From Acidobacteriaceae bacterium (GTDB lineage: Bacteria > Acidobacteriota > Terriglobia > Terriglobales > Acidobacteriaceae), in NCBI GenBank assembly GCA_025462885.1, contig JAOAPN010000004.1:186001-250000 (forward strand): a stretch of 64,000 bases of DNA, read 5' to 3'. Positions 9,812-18,952 of this stretch are shown here, one piece after another. The notes under the pieces are model-generated. The model worked only from the letters and a program-made list of their open reading frames with translations, did no database searches and had not been told where the DNA came from. The position numbers were made by a program, and so were the translations under genes. How positions within the stretch are numbered: position 1 is the stretch's first letter; each line of letters begins with the position of its first letter.

Positions 9812-10678
9812 ATGAGTTCTTTTTGGAAGAGTACGGCAGCAACGCTGGAGATGATCAAGTGGGAGCACTCCGTGTTTGCGTTGCCTTTTGCGCTTACCGG
9901 TGCGGTGTTGGCTGCGGGTGGCTGGCCGCCGCTACGAGTGCTGGGATGGATCGTGGTCTGCATGGTGGCGGCACGAAGCGCGGCGATGGCGTTCAACCGG
10001 CTCGTGGACCGGGATCTGGATGCGGCTAATCCGCGAACTGCAATGCGGGCTATTCCTGCAGGTATGCTCGGTGCCGGTTTTGTAGGTGGTTTTGTGGTGG
10101 TTGGTTCGGCTGTTTTTCTGGTTGCGGCGGCGATGTTGAACCGGTTGTCTCTGGAGTTGGCTCCGCTCGCCTTGCTGGTGTTGCTTTCGTATAGCTACAT
10201 GAAGCGGCTAACCCGCTGGTCGCATCTGGTGCTCGGACTTGCCCTCGGGATTGCTCCTGCCGCGGCATGGATTGCGGTGCGAGGTTCGCTGGATGTGCGG
10301 ATTGTGGTGCTGACCGCGGCTGTGCTGCTTTGGGTCGGTGGATTCGACGTACTGTATGCCTGCCAGGATTTTGAGCATGATCGCAGCGTGGGATTGAACA
10401 GCGTTCCCCAGTCTTTTGGGCTGGAAGCCTCCTTCTGGATCGCCCGCGTGATGCACGCCGGGATGCTGGTTATGCTGGTCTGGCTTGTGTCGCTGTTCGG
10501 TTTGGGGAAGATAGCTCTACTTGGGGTTGCGGTCGTTGGCGTACTGCTGGCCTATGAACATTCGATCATTTCCCCGAAGGATATGCGAAGGATGAACGCG
10601 GCCTTCTTTACACTGAATGGAATTATCTCGGTCCTGTTCTTCGCATTCATTGCCGCAGATGTCTTGCTCCGACGTTAG
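9812..10678 (+). CDS. UbiA-family polyprenyltransferase (probably quinone pathway)
   Basis: An integral-membrane prenyltransferase that attaches an isoprenoid chain to an aromatic acceptor. Both Asp-rich motifs of the UbiA superfamily are visible: the first as NRLVDRDLDAANPRT (about residues 62-76) and the second as DVLYACQDFEHDR (about 182-194). The 288 aa contain about eight hydrophobic segments, matching UbiA. Acidobacteria use menaquinone, and this subgroup is often labelled 4-hydroxybenzoate octaprenyltransferase or the futalosine-pathway MqnP; the sequence alone does not decide between them. The ATG follows an AGAAGG closely. No other quinone gene lies beside it. Confidence 0.88.
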   Translation: MSSFWKSTAATLEMIKWEHSVFALPFALTGAVLAAGGWPPLRVLGWIVVCMVAARSAAMAFNRLVDRDLDAANPRTAMRAIPAGMLGAGFVGGFVVVGSAVFLVAAAMLNRLSLELAPLALLVLLSYSYMKRLTRWSHLVLGLALGIAPAAAWIAVRGSLDVRIVVLTAAVLLWVGGFDVLYACQDFEHDRSVGLNSVPQSFGLEASFWIARVMHAGMLVMLVWLVSLFGLGKIALLGVAVVGVLLAYEHSIISPKDMRRMNAAFFTLNGIISVLFFAFIAADVLLRR

Positions 10679-10710
10679 CGCGTTCCGGCAGGGTAAGGAG
10701 CACCGCTTTC

Positions 10711-12270
10711 TCAGGCGTATCGGAAGAGTGCTTTGAAGCCGTAGTCCATGTGGGACTGGATATGGCAGTGGAAGAGGGAGAGGCCGGGCTGGTTGGCGGT
10801 GAAGTCTACGGTGGCTCGTCCGTAGAAGGGGACAACGACCGTGTCCTTGATCACCCCGGACGTTGGGGTGCCGTTGAAGTCCACGAGTTCGAGCTGGTGG
10901 CGATGCAGATGCATCGGATGGGCGTCGTCGGTGCGATTGCGGAAGATGAGGCGGTAACGGGCTCCTTGTTTCAGGAGGAACTCGTTTTCGTGGGGATAGG
11001 GTTTTCCGTTGACGTGGAAGGTATTAAATTTACCAGCCCCGGCGGGAACTTTTTCAAAGGCCATTTCAATGATCTGGTCGGGAGCGGGGACGTGTTTTAG
11101 GGCACGAGCCTGTTCTAGTGCGCTGGAGGCCTGGGCCTGGTCGGCAGTACTGCCGCTGGGCTGACCGCTGAAAAGTCCGGGGCGACTGGAGGCAGCTGAC
11201 GAGCCCGCGACGGGGTGGCCGAAGAGAGTGTAGTCCCACGGGTCTTTGGGTGGGTCGATCCATTTGGGTTGCCCGCGCTGGTTTTCGTACTCGACCACGA
11301 GGCCGAGGCCCATAGCGCGGATGCTCGGCTGGGTAGCTCCGAGGATCCAGATGCCGGGGTTGTTCATCTCGACGAGGGCGCAGACGCGTTCCCCGGCTCC
11401 GAGGACGATGGATTCGATCGACTGGGGGGTGGGGACGGGGTTGCCGTCGAGGGCGAGGACGTGGAACTTGTGGCCAGCGAAGGCGATGCGGCGGTTCTCG
11501 ATGGCAGAGGCGTTGAGCAGGTGGAGGAGGACGCGCTGACCGGGTTTGACCCGGAGAGGTTCGCCGGAACCGAGGGCCTTGTCGTTGATGGAGTAGGTCA
11601 TGGAGGAGACTTCGAGGCCGTTGGGCGCGGTGTTGAGCGTGGCGGGCTTTTCGGGCTCGGGGCCAGACTTGGTGTCGTCGTCATCGTCTTCCATGGAGGA
11701 GGTGAAGAAGGGTTCCCAGTCGCGGAGAGCCAGAAAGTGTTCCTGGTCGTAGGCCCCGGGAGTCTGGGCTGGTTCGATATACGCGAAGCCGAATTGTCCG
11801 GTGTAGGCGCCTTTGTGCAGATCGGCGTACGCCATGGCGTGCGAGTGATACCAGCGGGAGCCGGAGGGTGTGGGGGTGAAGGTATAGCGGCGGTGACCGC
11901 GCGGTGGGACGAAGGGGGTGTTCTCTTCCTCGACTCCGTCGACATCGGCGGGGATCAGCAGGCCGTGCCAGTGGACGAGTTCTGGCGTGTCCGTGTCGTT
12001 GAATACGTCGACAGAGATGGCTCTTCCCTCCTTCATGCGGAGGACTGGGCCGGGGGAAGTTCCGTTGTAGCCGATGGTGGAGAGAATTTTGTCCGGGGCA
12101 AGCTCCACCGTCACGGGTTCAATGCGCAGGGTGATATCTGCTTTGGTGGAGGTCGGGGCGGGTTGCGACGTTCCCATCTGCATGGCGGCCTGGGCAGCGG
12201 GCGTAATGCGGGCCGATGCCCTCTGGGCCAGGGCCAGGCTGCCGAGTTGGAGGAAGTGGCGGCGTTGCAT
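10711..12270 (-). CDS. Tat-exported multicopper oxidase
   Basis: A three-cupredoxin-domain copper oxidase of the laccase/CopA type, acting in the periplasm on phenolics or Cu(I). All four copper clusters are seen: HWHGLLIP and WYHSHA in the first domain, then HPMHLHRH and HCHIQSHMDYGF near the C-terminus, which together give the type 1, 2 and 3 ligands. The frame extends upstream to 12327, but I start at the ATG at 12270 because it begins MQRRHFLQLGSLALA, a twin-arginine signal; 519 aa is normal for the family. An acidic insert (EDDDDDTKSGPEPEKPA) about 200 residues in is unusual. No other copper-homeostasis gene is adjacent, so copper detoxification is only an inference. Confidence 0.92.
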   Translation of the reverse strand: MQRRHFLQLGSLALAQRASARITPAAQAAMQMGTSQPAPTSTKADITLRIEPVTVELAPDKILSTIGYNGTSPGPVLRMKEGRAISVDVFNDTDTPELVHWHGLLIPADVDGVEEENTPFVPPRGHRRYTFTPTPSGSRWYHSHAMAYADLHKGAYTGQFGFAYIEPAQTPGAYDQEHFLALRDWEPFFTSSMEDDDDDTKSGPEPEKPATLNTAPNGLEVSSMTYSINDKALGSGEPLRVKPGQRVLLHLLNASAIENRRIAFAGHKFHVLALDGNPVPTPQSIESIVLGAGERVCALVEMNNPGIWILGATQPSIRAMGLGLVVEYENQRGQPKWIDPPKDPWDYTLFGHPVAGSSAASSRPGLFSGQPSGSTADQAQASSALEQARALKHVPAPDQIIEMAFEKVPAGAGKFNTFHVNGKPYPHENEFLLKQGARYRLIFRNRTDDAHPMHLHRHQLELVDFNGTPTSGVIKDTVVVPFYGRATVDFTANQPGLSLFHCHIQSHMDYGFKALFRYA

Positions 12271-12434
12271 GTGTAGAGTCGACGGCCTCAGTGTGCAAAT
12301 CGTCTCATGCGGAAGTGTCGGGTGCAAGGTGCGGGGTAAGCGTCGGGTTTGGATTCGGTGAAGGAATTTGGGGCGGGATTGAAACGGGAGTGGGGTCAGG
12401 TGCGTCTACTAGGCACCCTGCGTCTTCCCCGGAG

Positions 12435-12460
12435 CCCAAAGACAGCGCCCAAAGACAGCG
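12435..12460. repeat. 13-bp tandem direct repeat in a divergent promoter region
   Basis: CCCAAAGACAGCG occurs twice back to back (12435-12447 and 12448-12460). It lies in the 266-nt gap between the divergently transcribed multicopper oxidase and the first gene of the MoxR/VWA operon. It could be a duplicated regulator-binding site or a slippage product. No -10/-35 boxes were assigned in this gap. Confidence 0.7.
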
Positions 12461-12536
12461 GGAAACGGGTATTCTCTCTTTCACAGGGTCGGCCAGTTTC
12501 GTTCCATGAGGCATCGTAAGTCGAGGTTTTCGGCGT

Positions 12537-13361
12537 ATGAAGGTTCTGCAGGCGATTACGGTGACGGCGGTCGTGCTGGCGTTGGGAACGCTCGCGCTGG
12601 TGGGGGCCTCACGGGTGTATGGTTTCCAGCGGACAGCGGACTGGGGCTATCAGCCGGAACAGAGCAATGAGAAGGCGGAGTTTGCCTGGTCGCGGCTGAG
12701 TTTTAACTCGAGCATGGCGAGTTACGGCGGCGGGGGCTATGGCCGATTCGGGTACGGCCGCGGAGCGAGCTGGATGCGGGACTATCCCAAGGCCGACCGG
12801 CAGTTCCTGATCGCCATGAAGCGTCTTACGCGGATCCAGGGTCGAGCGACGGAACAGATCGTCAACCTGGACTCGGACGATATCTATAACTATCCGTGGG
12901 TATACGCAGTGCAGGTTCAGACGTGGTCGTTCAACGAGGATGAAGCGAAGCGGCTGCGCCAGTATCTGCTCAAGGGCGGATTTCTGATGGTGGACGATTT
13001 CCATGGCTCGGTCGACTGGGAGAACTTCATGAGCGGAATGCGGATGGTCTTTCCCGATCGGGCGGTCGAGGATCTGACCAACAAGGACGAGATCTTCCAC
13101 GTCCTGTACGACTTGGATGATCGCTTCCAGGTGCCCGGAGAGCAGTACATCCGAACCGGGAGGACGTATGAGAAAGATGGCTTTGTCCCGAAGTGGCGGG
13201 CGATCCGGGATGACAAGGGCCGCGTCATGGTGGCGATCTGTTTCAACATGCACCTCGGAGACGCGTGGGAGTGGGCGGATGATCCGGATTATCCGGAGAC
13301 GTTTGCTTCCATGGCCTTTCGGGAGGGGCTGAATTATGTGGTGTATGGGATGACTCACTAA
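12537..13361 (+). CDS. DUF4159 domain protein, first gene of the MoxR/VWA operon
   Basis: A 274-aa exported or membrane-anchored protein: hydrophobic residues 5-27 (ITVTAVVLALGTLALVGASR), a Gly/Tyr-rich stretch near 62-78 (YGGGGYGRFGYGRG), then the DUF4159 domain. Family-typical segments include RLRQYLLKGGFLMVDDFHG, which resembles the glutamine-amidotransferase-like fold seen in these operons, and a C-terminal EGLNYVVYGMTH. The biochemical role is unknown. Its position at the head of the VWA/MoxR gene series, 70 nt before the next start, is the usual context for this family in acidobacteria. Confidence 0.85.
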   Translation: MKVLQAITVTAVVLALGTLALVGASRVYGFQRTADWGYQPEQSNEKAEFAWSRLSFNSSMASYGGGGYGRFGYGRGASWMRDYPKADRQFLIAMKRLTRIQGRATEQIVNLDSDDIYNYPWVYAVQVQTWSFNEDEAKRLRQYLLKGGFLMVDDFHGSVDWENFMSGMRMVFPDRAVEDLTNKDEIFHVLYDLDDRFQVPGEQYIRTGRTYEKDGFVPKWRAIRDDKGRVMVAICFNMHLGDAWEWADDPDYPETFASMAFREGLNYVVYGMTH

Positions 13362-13431
13362 ATGAAGTTGTTAGTTATGAGTTGGTAGTGGTGCGTAATT
13401 GTTTTTGGCGAGGTGGGCTTGGCTTTTGGGA

Positions 13432-15741
13432 ATGTTTGAATTCTTCTTCAGGTATCCGCTGGCTAGTTTCTTGAAAGGCCGATTCGTCCTGCTGGGGCGA
13501 TGGCCGGGCTGGGTGCTGGTGCTGCTGATGGTTGCGGCGGCGGGCGGGTTGGGTTGGTTGATCTGGGCGAAGCGAGGGGACGCTGCACCGAAGCTCAGGA
13601 CATGGCGCGCGGGAGTGATCTGGGGGTTGGAGGCGGCGCTGGTGGTGCTGGTGCTGCTGCTGCTTTGGGAGCCGGCGATGACGGTGGCGGAGCTTAGTTC
13701 GCAGCAGAACATCATCGCGGTGGTAGTCGACGACTCGCGCAGTATGGCCATCGCGGATAGTGGAAGCGATGGAAAGGCTGCGCGCGAAGTTGCTGCGGTC
13801 AAGTCTTTGCAGGATGGTGTGCTTGTTGGGCTGAAGAAGCGTTTTCAGGTAAGGGTTTATCGGCTGGATCATGGCGTTGCAAGGTTGGATACTGCTGCCG
13901 GGGATGGATTGGCGCAGATTGCGGCTACCGGGACGGCCACCCGAATCGGCGTCGGATTGCGTGAGCTGGCAGCGGAGACCTCGGATCTGCCGGTCGGCGC
14001 GGTCGTCTTGCTGAGCGATGGCGGAGAGAACTCGGACGGAGGCCTCGGGAACATCGACCGCGAGACGATGAACGTCCTCAGGAACCGGCGTTGGCCTGTC
14101 CATACCGTCGGATTCGGCAAAGAGCGGGCGACGAAGGACATCGAAGTAGAAGAGATCAACGTCGCTGCACATGCGATGGCCGACTCGCGGATGGCTGCGA
14201 CGGTGCGGTTTCAGCAACGGGGTTACGCGGGACAGAAGGCGACGCTGGTCGTGAAGGATGGCGACAAGGCATTGGTCTCGCGCGAGGTGACACTCGCTGG
14301 AGATGGTGCGATGCAGACCGAAACGCTTTTCTTTCACGCAGGTACCGCCGGAGCACGAAGCTTTGCGTTTCAGGTCCTGCCCCTTGTCGGGGAGAAGAAC
14401 CTCAAGAACAATGCCGTAACGCGACCAGTGGTGGTGAGCGATGAGAAGCGGCGCATCCTTTACGTCGAGGGGGAGCCGCGTTGGGAGTATAAGTTCATCC
14501 GGCGCGCGGAGGACGACGACAAGACCGTGCAGGTGGCGTCGATGCTACGCACTACGGAGAACAAGATCTATCGCCAGGGGATCAGCGATCCGAAGGAGTT
14601 GGAGAGCGGCTTTCCGGTGCGGCCGGAGGATCTGTTCCAGTACCAGGGGATCATCCTCGGGTCCGTGGAGGCCGGCTACTTTACGGCTTCGCAGCAGGAG
14701 TTGCTGCGAGAGTTCGTCGACCGACGTGGGGGCGGGGTGCTCTTCCTGGGCGGGCGGTTTTCATTGGCGGATGGTGGGTGGGCGGGATCGAGTGTGACGG
14801 ATCTTTTTCCAACCGTCCTGCCGCCCGGTCGCAGCACGTTTCATCGTGAAGCTGCCACGGCGGAGCTGACGGCGACCGGTGCGGATAGTCCCGTGGTGCG
14901 GCTGGTGGATGACCCGGTGAAGAATGTCGACCGCTGGAAGAAGCTTACCTACATGAGCGACTACCAGGATGCAGGGGCTCCGAAGGCGGGAGCTACCGTG
15001 CTCGCGGAGTTGAAGACCAGTGGCAGAAAGATGCCGCTGCTGGTGACGCAGAGCTATGGACGCGGACGGACGGCGGTGATGGCGACCTCCGGCACGTGGC
15101 GCTGGCAGATGAGCGAGGCACTGGGGGATACGGCGCACGATCTCTTCTGGCAACAACTGCTGCGCTGGGTGGTCGGGGAGACGCCGGGGCGGGTGGTAGC
15201 GGGATCGTCGGTCTCAGAGGCAGGACAGACGTTGACGGATGACGGCAAGGTTCGACTGACGGCGAGCGTGCGGGGGATCGACTATCTCCCGGCGGCAGAT
15301 GCAAAGGTCGAGGCGCATCTGCTCGGGCCGGAGGGTCTGTCGACGACGGTGGAGATGACGCCTGCCGGAGACGTACCGGGCAACTTCGTCGCGGACTGGA
15401 CTGCGGAGAAGAACGGCGCGTATCTCGCTGAGGTAACTGCTGACGGAGGAGGCAAAGAACTGGGCCGCGATGTGGTTGCGTTCCAGCGGCAGGATGGCGT
15501 GGCAGAGAACTTTCATACGGAACAGAATCGCGCCATGCTCGAGAAGCTTGCGGCGGATACCGGCGGTCGCTATTGGAAGCCGGAGGATCTGGGCAGACTG
15601 CCACGGGAGATTTCGTACTCAGAGGCTGGAATTTCGATTCGAGATACTAAAGAGCTTTGGAATTTGCCGGCGGTGTTTCTCCTGCTGCTGATCCTGATGA
15701 CGGCGGACTGGCTACTGCGGCGAAAATGGGGTGTCGTATGA
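13432..15741 (+). CDS. VWA plus GATase-like membrane protein
   Basis: An inner-membrane protein with a von Willebrand A domain in the periplasm. Starting from the ATG at 13432 (the frame also opens at a TTG at 13399) it has 769 aa. Two N-terminal membrane helices (WVLVLLMVAAAGGLGWLIW and GLEAALVVLVLLLLW) are followed by a VWA domain with the MIDAS motif DDSRS (DxSxS) and VLLSDGGENS. A GATase1-like region follows (RILYVEGEPRWEYKFI, then GGGVLFLGGRFSLADGGW), and a last membrane helix (NLPAVFLLLLILMTADWLL) closes the protein. This layout (two TM, VWA, GATase-like, TM) matches BatA-like proteins in MoxR operons. Its TGA is inside the ATGA shared with the next gene. Confidence 0.87.
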   Translation: MFEFFFRYPLASFLKGRFVLLGRWPGWVLVLLMVAAAGGLGWLIWAKRGDAAPKLRTWRAGVIWGLEAALVVLVLLLLWEPAMTVAELSSQQNIIAVVVDDSRSMAIADSGSDGKAAREVAAVKSLQDGVLVGLKKRFQVRVYRLDHGVARLDTAAGDGLAQIAATGTATRIGVGLRELAAETSDLPVGAVVLLSDGGENSDGGLGNIDRETMNVLRNRRWPVHTVGFGKERATKDIEVEEINVAAHAMADSRMAATVRFQQRGYAGQKATLVVKDGDKALVSREVTLAGDGAMQTETLFFHAGTAGARSFAFQVLPLVGEKNLKNNAVTRPVVVSDEKRRILYVEGEPRWEYKFIRRAEDDDKTVQVASMLRTTENKIYRQGISDPKELESGFPVRPEDLFQYQGIILGSVEAGYFTASQQELLREFVDRRGGGVLFLGGRFSLADGGWAGSSVTDLFPTVLPPGRSTFHREAATAELTATGADSPVVRLVDDPVKNVDRWKKLTYMSDYQDAGAPKAGATVLAELKTSGRKMPLLVTQSYGRGRTAVMATSGTWRWQMSEALGDTAHDLFWQQLLRWVVGETPGRVVAGSSVSEAGQTLTDDGKVRLTASVRGIDYLPAADAKVEAHLLGPEGLSTTVEMTPAGDVPGNFVADWTAEKNGAYLAEVTADGGGKELGRDVVAFQRQDGVAENFHTEQNRAMLEKLAADTGGRYWKPEDLGRLPREISYSEAGISIRDTKELWNLPAVFLLLLILMTADWLLRRKWGVV

Positions 15742-16664
15742 AGACCCTGCTGCTGGCGCTGTGTGTGCTGTTCGGTTCTGCGAAGGTGTGGGGTGCGGTG
15801 TACTACGTGACCGTTGCGGGTCTTGGAGGTGAGCCCGACTATGAGCAGAGGTTCACTGCTGCGGCCAGAGATTTGGATAAGAGCTTCAAGGCGGCGGGAT
15901 CCAGCGCACATGTCACTACTTTGACGGGAAAGGATGCCAGCCGCGCCCGGCTAACGGAAGTGCTCGGGACTGTTGCGCGTGAGGCCAAGAGCGAGGACGA
16001 TTTTGTTCTGGTGCTGATCGGACATGGGACGTTCGACGGAGCGGAGTATAAGTTCAATCTCGTAGGGCCAGACGTAACCGCCACCGAGCTTGCCGGAATG
16101 TGCGACAGGATCGCAGCAAGACGTCAGTTGGTGGTGAATACTACGAGTGCCAGCGGCGGTTCCGTCATGATGCTGCGCCGACCGGGACGCGGGGTTATCG
16201 CGGCGACGAAGTCTGGAACCGAGAAGAACGCCACGGTGTTCGCCCGCTACTGGGTGGAGGCGATGCAGGATCCGGCGGCGGACGTGGATAAGAGTGATTC
16301 AGTGTCGGCGCTCGAAGCGTACCAATATGCGGATCGCAAGACCTCCGGATTTTATGAATCGCAGAAGCGACTGGCCACGGAGCATGCAGTGTTCGAGGAT
16401 ACGGGGCGTGGGGAGCCGGTGCGAGCTGCGAGCGGGAGTGAAGGGGCGTTGCTCTCGAATTTTACGATCTTACGAATTGGAGCGAGCCAGAAGGCTGCGA
16501 ACGATCCGGCCCGGCAGCAGTTGCTGGCGAAGAAAGAAGAACTGGAGCAGAAGATCGATGTGTTGAAGTACGGAAAGGCCGCGATGGATCCCTCGGACTA
16601 CAAGAAGCAGTTGACCGCCGCGCTCGTGGAGTTGGCTCAGATTCAGCAGGAGTTGGATAAGTGA
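15738..16664 (+). CDS. C13/caspase-like exported protein with Ser at the nucleophile position
   Basis: A 308-aa protein with a clear signal peptide (MKTLLLALCVLFGSAKVWGA, residues 1-20), starting at an ATG that overlaps the previous stop. It resembles peptidase family C13 (legumain, clan CD): LVLIGHGTFDG carries the His position (H96), GVIAATKSGTEKNATVFARY (153-172) matches the conserved strand after the active site, and DVDKSDSVSALEAYQYA (182-198) matches the downstream helix. Where C13 enzymes have ECxSG around the nucleophile, this protein reads NTTSASGGS (134-142), so the Cys position appears to be Ser137. It may be a pseudo-peptidase or scaffold, or use Ser; this is inference from motif alignment by eye. 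A C-terminal helix (about 265-305) looks coiled-coil-like. It lies between VWA and HExxH-peptidase genes. Confidence 0.75.
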   Translation: MKTLLLALCVLFGSAKVWGAVYYVTVAGLGGEPDYEQRFTAAARDLDKSFKAAGSSAHVTTLTGKDASRARLTEVLGTVAREAKSEDDFVLVLIGHGTFDGAEYKFNLVGPDVTATELAGMCDRIAARRQLVVNTTSASGGSVMMLRRPGRGVIAATKSGTEKNATVFARYWVEAMQDPAADVDKSDSVSALEAYQYADRKTSGFYESQKRLATEHAVFEDTGRGEPVRAASGSEGALLSNFTILRIGASQKAANDPARQQLLAKKEELEQKIDVLKYGKAAMDPSDYKKQLTAALVELAQIQQELDK

Positions 16665-18931
16665 CTTTATCTGTTACATGCCGGAGCGGGAGCGCAGGGG
16701 TTGGGTTTGCGCTGACGGTGGGGTGTGTCCTTTTTGGTGCTGTGCGTAGCTGGGGTGCTCCGCTTGCGACGCCGGAGAGCTGCGCAGTGCTGCGGCGGCA
16801 TGGGCAGCAGGCGGAGGCGCAGAGCTGCTACGAGAGTTTGACGCATAGCCCGCGCGCGGATTTGAGAGCAGAGGGATATTGGGGGCTACAGGAGTTCAAG
16901 GACGCAAACGAGCAGTTCCAGGCCGCGACCGCTGGGCCGGATGCTCAGGCTGCGGTGCGAGTGCGTTACGGGATGTTGCTGCATGAACGCTTCAACGATG
17001 TCGATTCGGTGGCGCTGTTTCAGGAGGCGTTGCAGCGGGATCCCAGGAATGCACAGGCCTACCTTGGACTCGCTGAGGTAAGCGCGGGTGGATTCGATGG
17101 GAAGGCTGCAGAGTATGCCTTGAAGGCGCTATCGCTCGATCCGAAACTCTCTGAGGCGCATGAGTTGCTGGCCGGGCTGGCACTTGAAAACAACGATACG
17201 GAGCACGCTGTCAGCGAGGCGGATGCGGCGTTGGCGATCGCTCCCGACGCAATGGATGTCATGGCGCTTCGCGGTGCGGTGGAGTTACTGGCGGACCGGT
17301 CGCCCGACGCCTGGTTTGCGAAGATGCATGCGGTCAATGCCAGTTACGGACAGGGATACGCGCTGGTGGCGCGACAGTTGGAGATGCACTACCGGTATGA
17401 GGATGCGATCGGGTATTACCGGAAGGCGGTGGAAGCGGATCCGAAGTTATGGTCGGCGCACTCGGCGCTGGGGATCGACTTGATGCGGATAGGACAGGAA
17501 GATGAGCCGCGACGAGAACTGGAGCTAAGTTACAACAACGGGTACAAAGACCGGGCCACGGTGAATAGCCTGCGGCTGCTGGATAGCTACAAGAGTTTCG
17601 TTACTTACAAGGATGAAGTAACCACGTTGAAGCTGCGGAGGGAGGAGGCGGACCTGCTGCGGCCATACTTCGACGCAGAGCTGCATCGCGCGGTTGCAAC
17701 TTATCAGAAGAAGTATGGGATGACGCTTCCAGGTCCGGTGCAGTTAGAGGTGTATCCCGACCACGAGGACTTTGCCGTACGGACGATGGGGATGCCTGGG
17801 TTGGGCGCGCTGGGTGTGACGTTCGGCGAGGTGGTGGCGATGGACTCGCCATCAGGCCGCCGGCCTGGCGACTTCAACTGGGGTGCGACCTTGTGGCATG
17901 AGATGAGCCACGTCTACATTCTGACGATGACGAAACATCGTGTGCCGCGCTGGTTCACCGAAGGCCTGGCTGTGCATGAAGAGAGCGCGGCAACGGGACG
18001 GCCGGAGTGGGCGAATCGCTTGACGCCTGAGGTAGTGGCGGCGATTCGGGATAAAAAGCTTCTGCCGATAGAGACGTTGGATCGCGGGTTCGTATCGCCT
18101 GAGTATCCGGCGCAGGTGGTTGTGTCGTATTGGCAGGCCGGAAGCATATGTGACTTTATCGGGAACAAATATGGTGAAGCGAAGCTACTGGCGATAGCCA
18201 AGGCGTTTGGAGCGGTGAAGACGACACCGCAGGTTGTGAAGGAGGAGTTGGGTCTGTCGACCGCCGATTTCGACACACAGTACAAGACCTGGCTGAATGC
18301 AAAGGTTGGAACGACAGTTGCAAACTTCGATGCATGGCGCACCCGCTTGAAAGGTCTGGTCGAACTGGAGAAAGCGAAGAACTACGAGGCTGTCCTGAAG
18401 GAAGGGGAAGCCGTCCGCGCGCTGTACCCCGAGTATGTCGGCGAGGCCAACGCGTATGAATTTCTAGCGGAGGCGCATCTCGCGAAAGAGGATAAAAAAG
18501 CTGCAGCCGCTGTCCTGATGGCCTATGCGCAAGCGGGTGGAGAGAGCCCGGCGACGCTGAAGAAGCTGGCTTCTCTTCAGGAGGAGTCAGGAGATACAAA
18601 GGCTGCGGCGGCTACGCTGGATCGGATCAATTTTATCTATCCGGTGCACGATGAAGATCTGCATCGACGACTCGGTGCCCTGTGGCTGGCGCAGGGAAAT
18701 TTTCCGGGCGCGATTCGCGAGAGTGCGGCAGTGGTGGCGATGAAGCCGTTGGACAAGGCAGGTGCGGAGTTCAATCTGGCCCAGGCGTACTACGCATCGG
18801 GCGATAAGGCGAAGGCAGAGGAGACGGTGCTGCTCGCGCTTGAAGCGGCTCCTGGATTTCGTCCTGCACAAAAGTTGTTGCTGGAGTTGGAGAAACCCGG
18901 AACGAGTTCAGATTCAAAGGATAAGAAGTAA
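16661..18931 (+). CDS. TPR protein with HExxH metallopeptidase (MA-type) core
   Basis: A 756-aa exported protein starting at GTG 16661 (GTGA overlap with the previous stop). After a signal sequence (residues ~10-33) come TPR-like helical repeats (DPRNAQAYLGLAEV, DPKLSEAHELLAGL, DPKLWSAHSALGI, about 80-270). Next is a gluzincin-type catalytic region with WHEMSH (H413, E414, H417) and WFTEGLAVHEE, in which E434 is the expected third zinc ligand. More TPR repeats close the protein, for example FNLAQAYYASGDKAKAEETV near the C-terminus. The family is annotated as peptidase MA-like/DUF1570-type; the substrate is unknown. The active-site residues are intact, in contrast to the protease-like protein just upstream. 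Confidence 0.85.
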   Translation: MTLSVTCRSGSAGVGFALTVGCVLFGAVRSWGAPLATPESCAVLRRHGQQAEAQSCYESLTHSPRADLRAEGYWGLQEFKDANEQFQAATAGPDAQAAVRVRYGMLLHERFNDVDSVALFQEALQRDPRNAQAYLGLAEVSAGGFDGKAAEYALKALSLDPKLSEAHELLAGLALENNDTEHAVSEADAALAIAPDAMDVMALRGAVELLADRSPDAWFAKMHAVNASYGQGYALVARQLEMHYRYEDAIGYYRKAVEADPKLWSAHSALGIDLMRIGQEDEPRRELELSYNNGYKDRATVNSLRLLDSYKSFVTYKDEVTTLKLRREEADLLRPYFDAELHRAVATYQKKYGMTLPGPVQLEVYPDHEDFAVRTMGMPGLGALGVTFGEVVAMDSPSGRRPGDFNWGATLWHEMSHVYILTMTKHRVPRWFTEGLAVHEESAATGRPEWANRLTPEVVAAIRDKKLLPIETLDRGFVSPEYPAQVVVSYWQAGSICDFIGNKYGEAKLLAIAKAFGAVKTTPQVVKEELGLSTADFDTQYKTWLNAKVGTTVANFDAWRTRLKGLVELEKAKNYEAVLKEGEAVRALYPEYVGEANAYEFLAEAHLAKEDKKAAAAVLMAYAQAGGESPATLKKLASLQEESGDTKAAAATLDRINFIYPVHDEDLHRRLGALWLAQGNFPGAIRESAAVVAMKPLDKAGAEFNLAQAYYASGDKAKAEETVLLALEAAPGFRPAQKLLLELEKPGTSSDSKDKK

Positions 18932-18952
18932 GAGATCTTCCAGGAGAGACGC

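Noticed and set aside
11215..12276. Long plus-strand open frame (about 350 codons) opposite the multicopper oxidase
   Set aside because: It is antisense to a gene with all copper motifs; the translation is Gly/Val/Glu-rich low-complexity with no family resemblance, as expected from GC-rich third positions.
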